The position numbers were made by a program, and so were the translations under genes. Under the pieces are notes generated by a model, which saw only the letters and a program-made list of their open reading frames with translations, did no database searches and was not told the DNA's origin. Shown one piece after another: positions 63,043 through 64,000 of a stretch of 64,000 nucleotides of DNA (the first letter of the stretch is position 1; each line of letters begins with the position of its first letter). The stretch is taken from positions 930,001 to 994,000 of the forward strand of contig NZ_FXUG01000001.1 in assembly GCF_900182915.1 (NCBI RefSeq), given 5' to 3'. This DNA is from Neorhodopirellula lusitana (GTDB lineage: Bacteria; Planctomycetota; Planctomycetia; Pirellulales; Pirellulaceae).

Positions 63043-63669
63043 ATGGAACTCAAGAACGCTCTCGGCATTTGCATCATCTCGTTCTTTTCAGCAACGCTGG
63101 TGATGTTGATTGCTCGTTCGCTGGACAATCAAGCGGCTGGGCGAATCGAACAACAATTGATGCGAATTGCCGACCGGCTGGAAACCATCGACGCATCGGG
63201 CATCGGTCCTTCAGGTTCATCGTCGGCGATGAACCCATCGGCATCGACTCCCAACGATGGGCTTGTCGTCCACTACTTCTTCAGCAATACCCGCTGCGTC
63301 ACTTGTCGTGCGATCGAGGATCAAACGCGGCAAGCACTACAAGCGAACTTTGCCGAGCAATTGCGTGAAGGGGATGTGGTCTGGAAAACACTGAACTACG
63401 AAGACCCTGCGAATGCAAAGTGGTCTGAGGAATTTGAAATCATGATGCCGGTGGTCGTTCTGACTCAGTACCAGAACGGTGAACTTGCGAATTGGAAACG
63501 GCTCGACGAAGTGTGGGGGCTGGTCAGCGACCAAGCTGCGTTTGAGCAATTGATGATCGACAACATCGAGCAGATGTTGGTCGATGCAGACAGCAAACGT
63601 AGAAATGAATCGGATGCAGCGGAAACGATCCCGCTGCCGGACCTTAACACGATTAACGGAGAAGAGTGA
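63043..63669 (+). CDS. ArsF-like membrane-anchored thioredoxin-fold protein
   Basis: 208 residues. An N-terminal membrane segment (about 7-24) anchors a periplasmic domain with CVTC (Cys85, Cys88, SNTRCVTCRAIEDQT) and strands VVWKTLNYED and PVVVLTQYQNGELANWKRL. This matches the proteins commonly annotated as nitrophenyl compound nitroreductase subunit ArsF, found in arsenic operons. Residues 50-70 are a Ser/Pro-rich linker. It follows the small redox protein by 24 bases and shares one base with the next start (TGATG). Confidence 0.82.
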   Translation: MELKNALGICIISFFSATLVMLIARSLDNQAAGRIEQQLMRIADRLETIDASGIGPSGSSSAMNPSASTPNDGLVVHYFFSNTRCVTCRAIEDQTRQALQANFAEQLREGDVVWKTLNYEDPANAKWSEEFEIMMPVVVLTQYQNGELANWKRLDEVWGLVSDQAAFEQLMIDNIEQMLVDADSKRRNESDAAETIPLPDLNTINGEE

Positions 63670-64000
63670 TGACTCGTACTATTTTGCTCGCTGCTCTGGC
63701 CTTGGTGACTTCACTGGCGGCTTCACTGTCAGCAGCAAGCAACGCGGATGCCCAAACGACTGCCGAAGTGCAACCGGATCGCGTGATCGCAATGTACTTT
63801 CACCGCACCGAGCGCTGCCCGACTTGCAAGATGATGGGCAGCTATTCCGAAGAAGCGGTCAAGACGGGCTTTCCCGAACAACTGAAAAAGGGCACGGTCG
63901 AATTCAAGATGATCGACTACGAGAAGAAAGAAAACGCTGATCTGGCGAAAGCGTACAAGATCAAAGGCCCCGCGTTGATCGTTGCCAAGATCGAAGCGAA
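63669..64000 (+). CDS. Secreted thioredoxin-like protein, cut by window end
   Basis: At least 110 residues are visible; the 3-prime end is outside the window. A signal peptide (about 1-29) is followed by a thioredoxin-like start with CPTC (Cys50, Cys53, FHRTERCPTCKMMGSY) and a strand VEFKMIDYEKKENADL. The start codon overlaps the preceding stop (TGATG), so it belongs to the ars operon. It is probably a second periplasmic thiol protein for the pathway. Confidence 0.8.
   Translation, partial: MTRTILLAALALVTSLAASLSAASNADAQTTAEVQPDRVIAMYFHRTERCPTCKMMGSYSEEAVKTGFPEQLKKGTVEFKMIDYEKKENADLAKAYKIKGPALIVAKIEA

Overview
The window looks like a chromosome segment of a marine planctomycete of the Pirellulaceae type (Rhodopirellula or a close relative). 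The basis is family content: nine type I (S1) sulfatases, two DUF1559 prepilin-like proteins with the H-X9-DG signature, a DUF1592/DUF1552 pair with a planctomycete-type cytochrome motif, ECF sigma factors followed by FecR-like anti-sigma proteins, a YHYH protein, a PQQ-type beta-propeller protein and a Gfo/Idh/MocA oxidoreductase with a Tat signal. The DNA is moderately GC-rich and the genes give many long antisense shadow frames. No tRNA, rRNA or CRISPR array was seen.

Layout. 1-6.7 kb: PilZ-like protein, GH117-like glycosidase, orphan NarL-type response regulator, DUF885 protein and a first sulfatase. 7.1-14.1 kb: five same-strand genes (ECF sigma, FecR fused to a LamG-like domain, DUF1592, DUF1552, a secreted LamG-like protein). 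14.2-21.6 kb: a minus-strand operon sulfatase - GH86-like agarase/porphyranase - sulfatase - sulfatase. 21.8-26.1 kb: a DUF1559 gene with a small lipoprotein gene and a long terminator, then divergently a second sigma/FecR-LamG pair. 26.4-33 kb: four minus-strand sulfatases. 33.5-39.3 kb: Gfo/Idh/MocA oxidoreductase, two NAD(P)-binding proteins, an MBL-fold alkylsulfatase-like enzyme, a MarR regulator and a DoxX-like membrane protein. 39.8-43.8 kb: ninth sulfatase and a second DUF1559/lipoprotein pair. 44.7-51 kb: a decayed toxin-antitoxin remnant, then a five-gene operon (ECF sigma, anti-sigma, secreted protein, SHD1-YHYH-PEBP protein, PQQ propeller). 51.4-56 kb: phosphatase, cupin-like protein and lipoprotein, separated by gene-poor DNA with hairpin repeats. 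56.5-60.7 kb: an accessory island with an intact toxin-antitoxin pair, a nuclease-DUF2075 ATPase and a REP-associated transposase bracketed by its REP repeats. 60.9-64 kb: an ArsR-regulated operon (arsR, ArsP-type permease, two thioredoxin-like proteins and an ArsF-like protein), cut by the window end.

Working together. The first 42 kb reads as a sulfated-galactan catabolic locus. GH86-type endo-hydrolysis, GH117-type release of the alpha-1,3-linked terminal sugar and several exported sulfatases fit agar or porphyran breakdown, and the two sigma/FecR pairs with carbohydrate-binding-like C-termini are candidate sensors. The last part of the window is an unrelated accessory and metalloid-resistance region.
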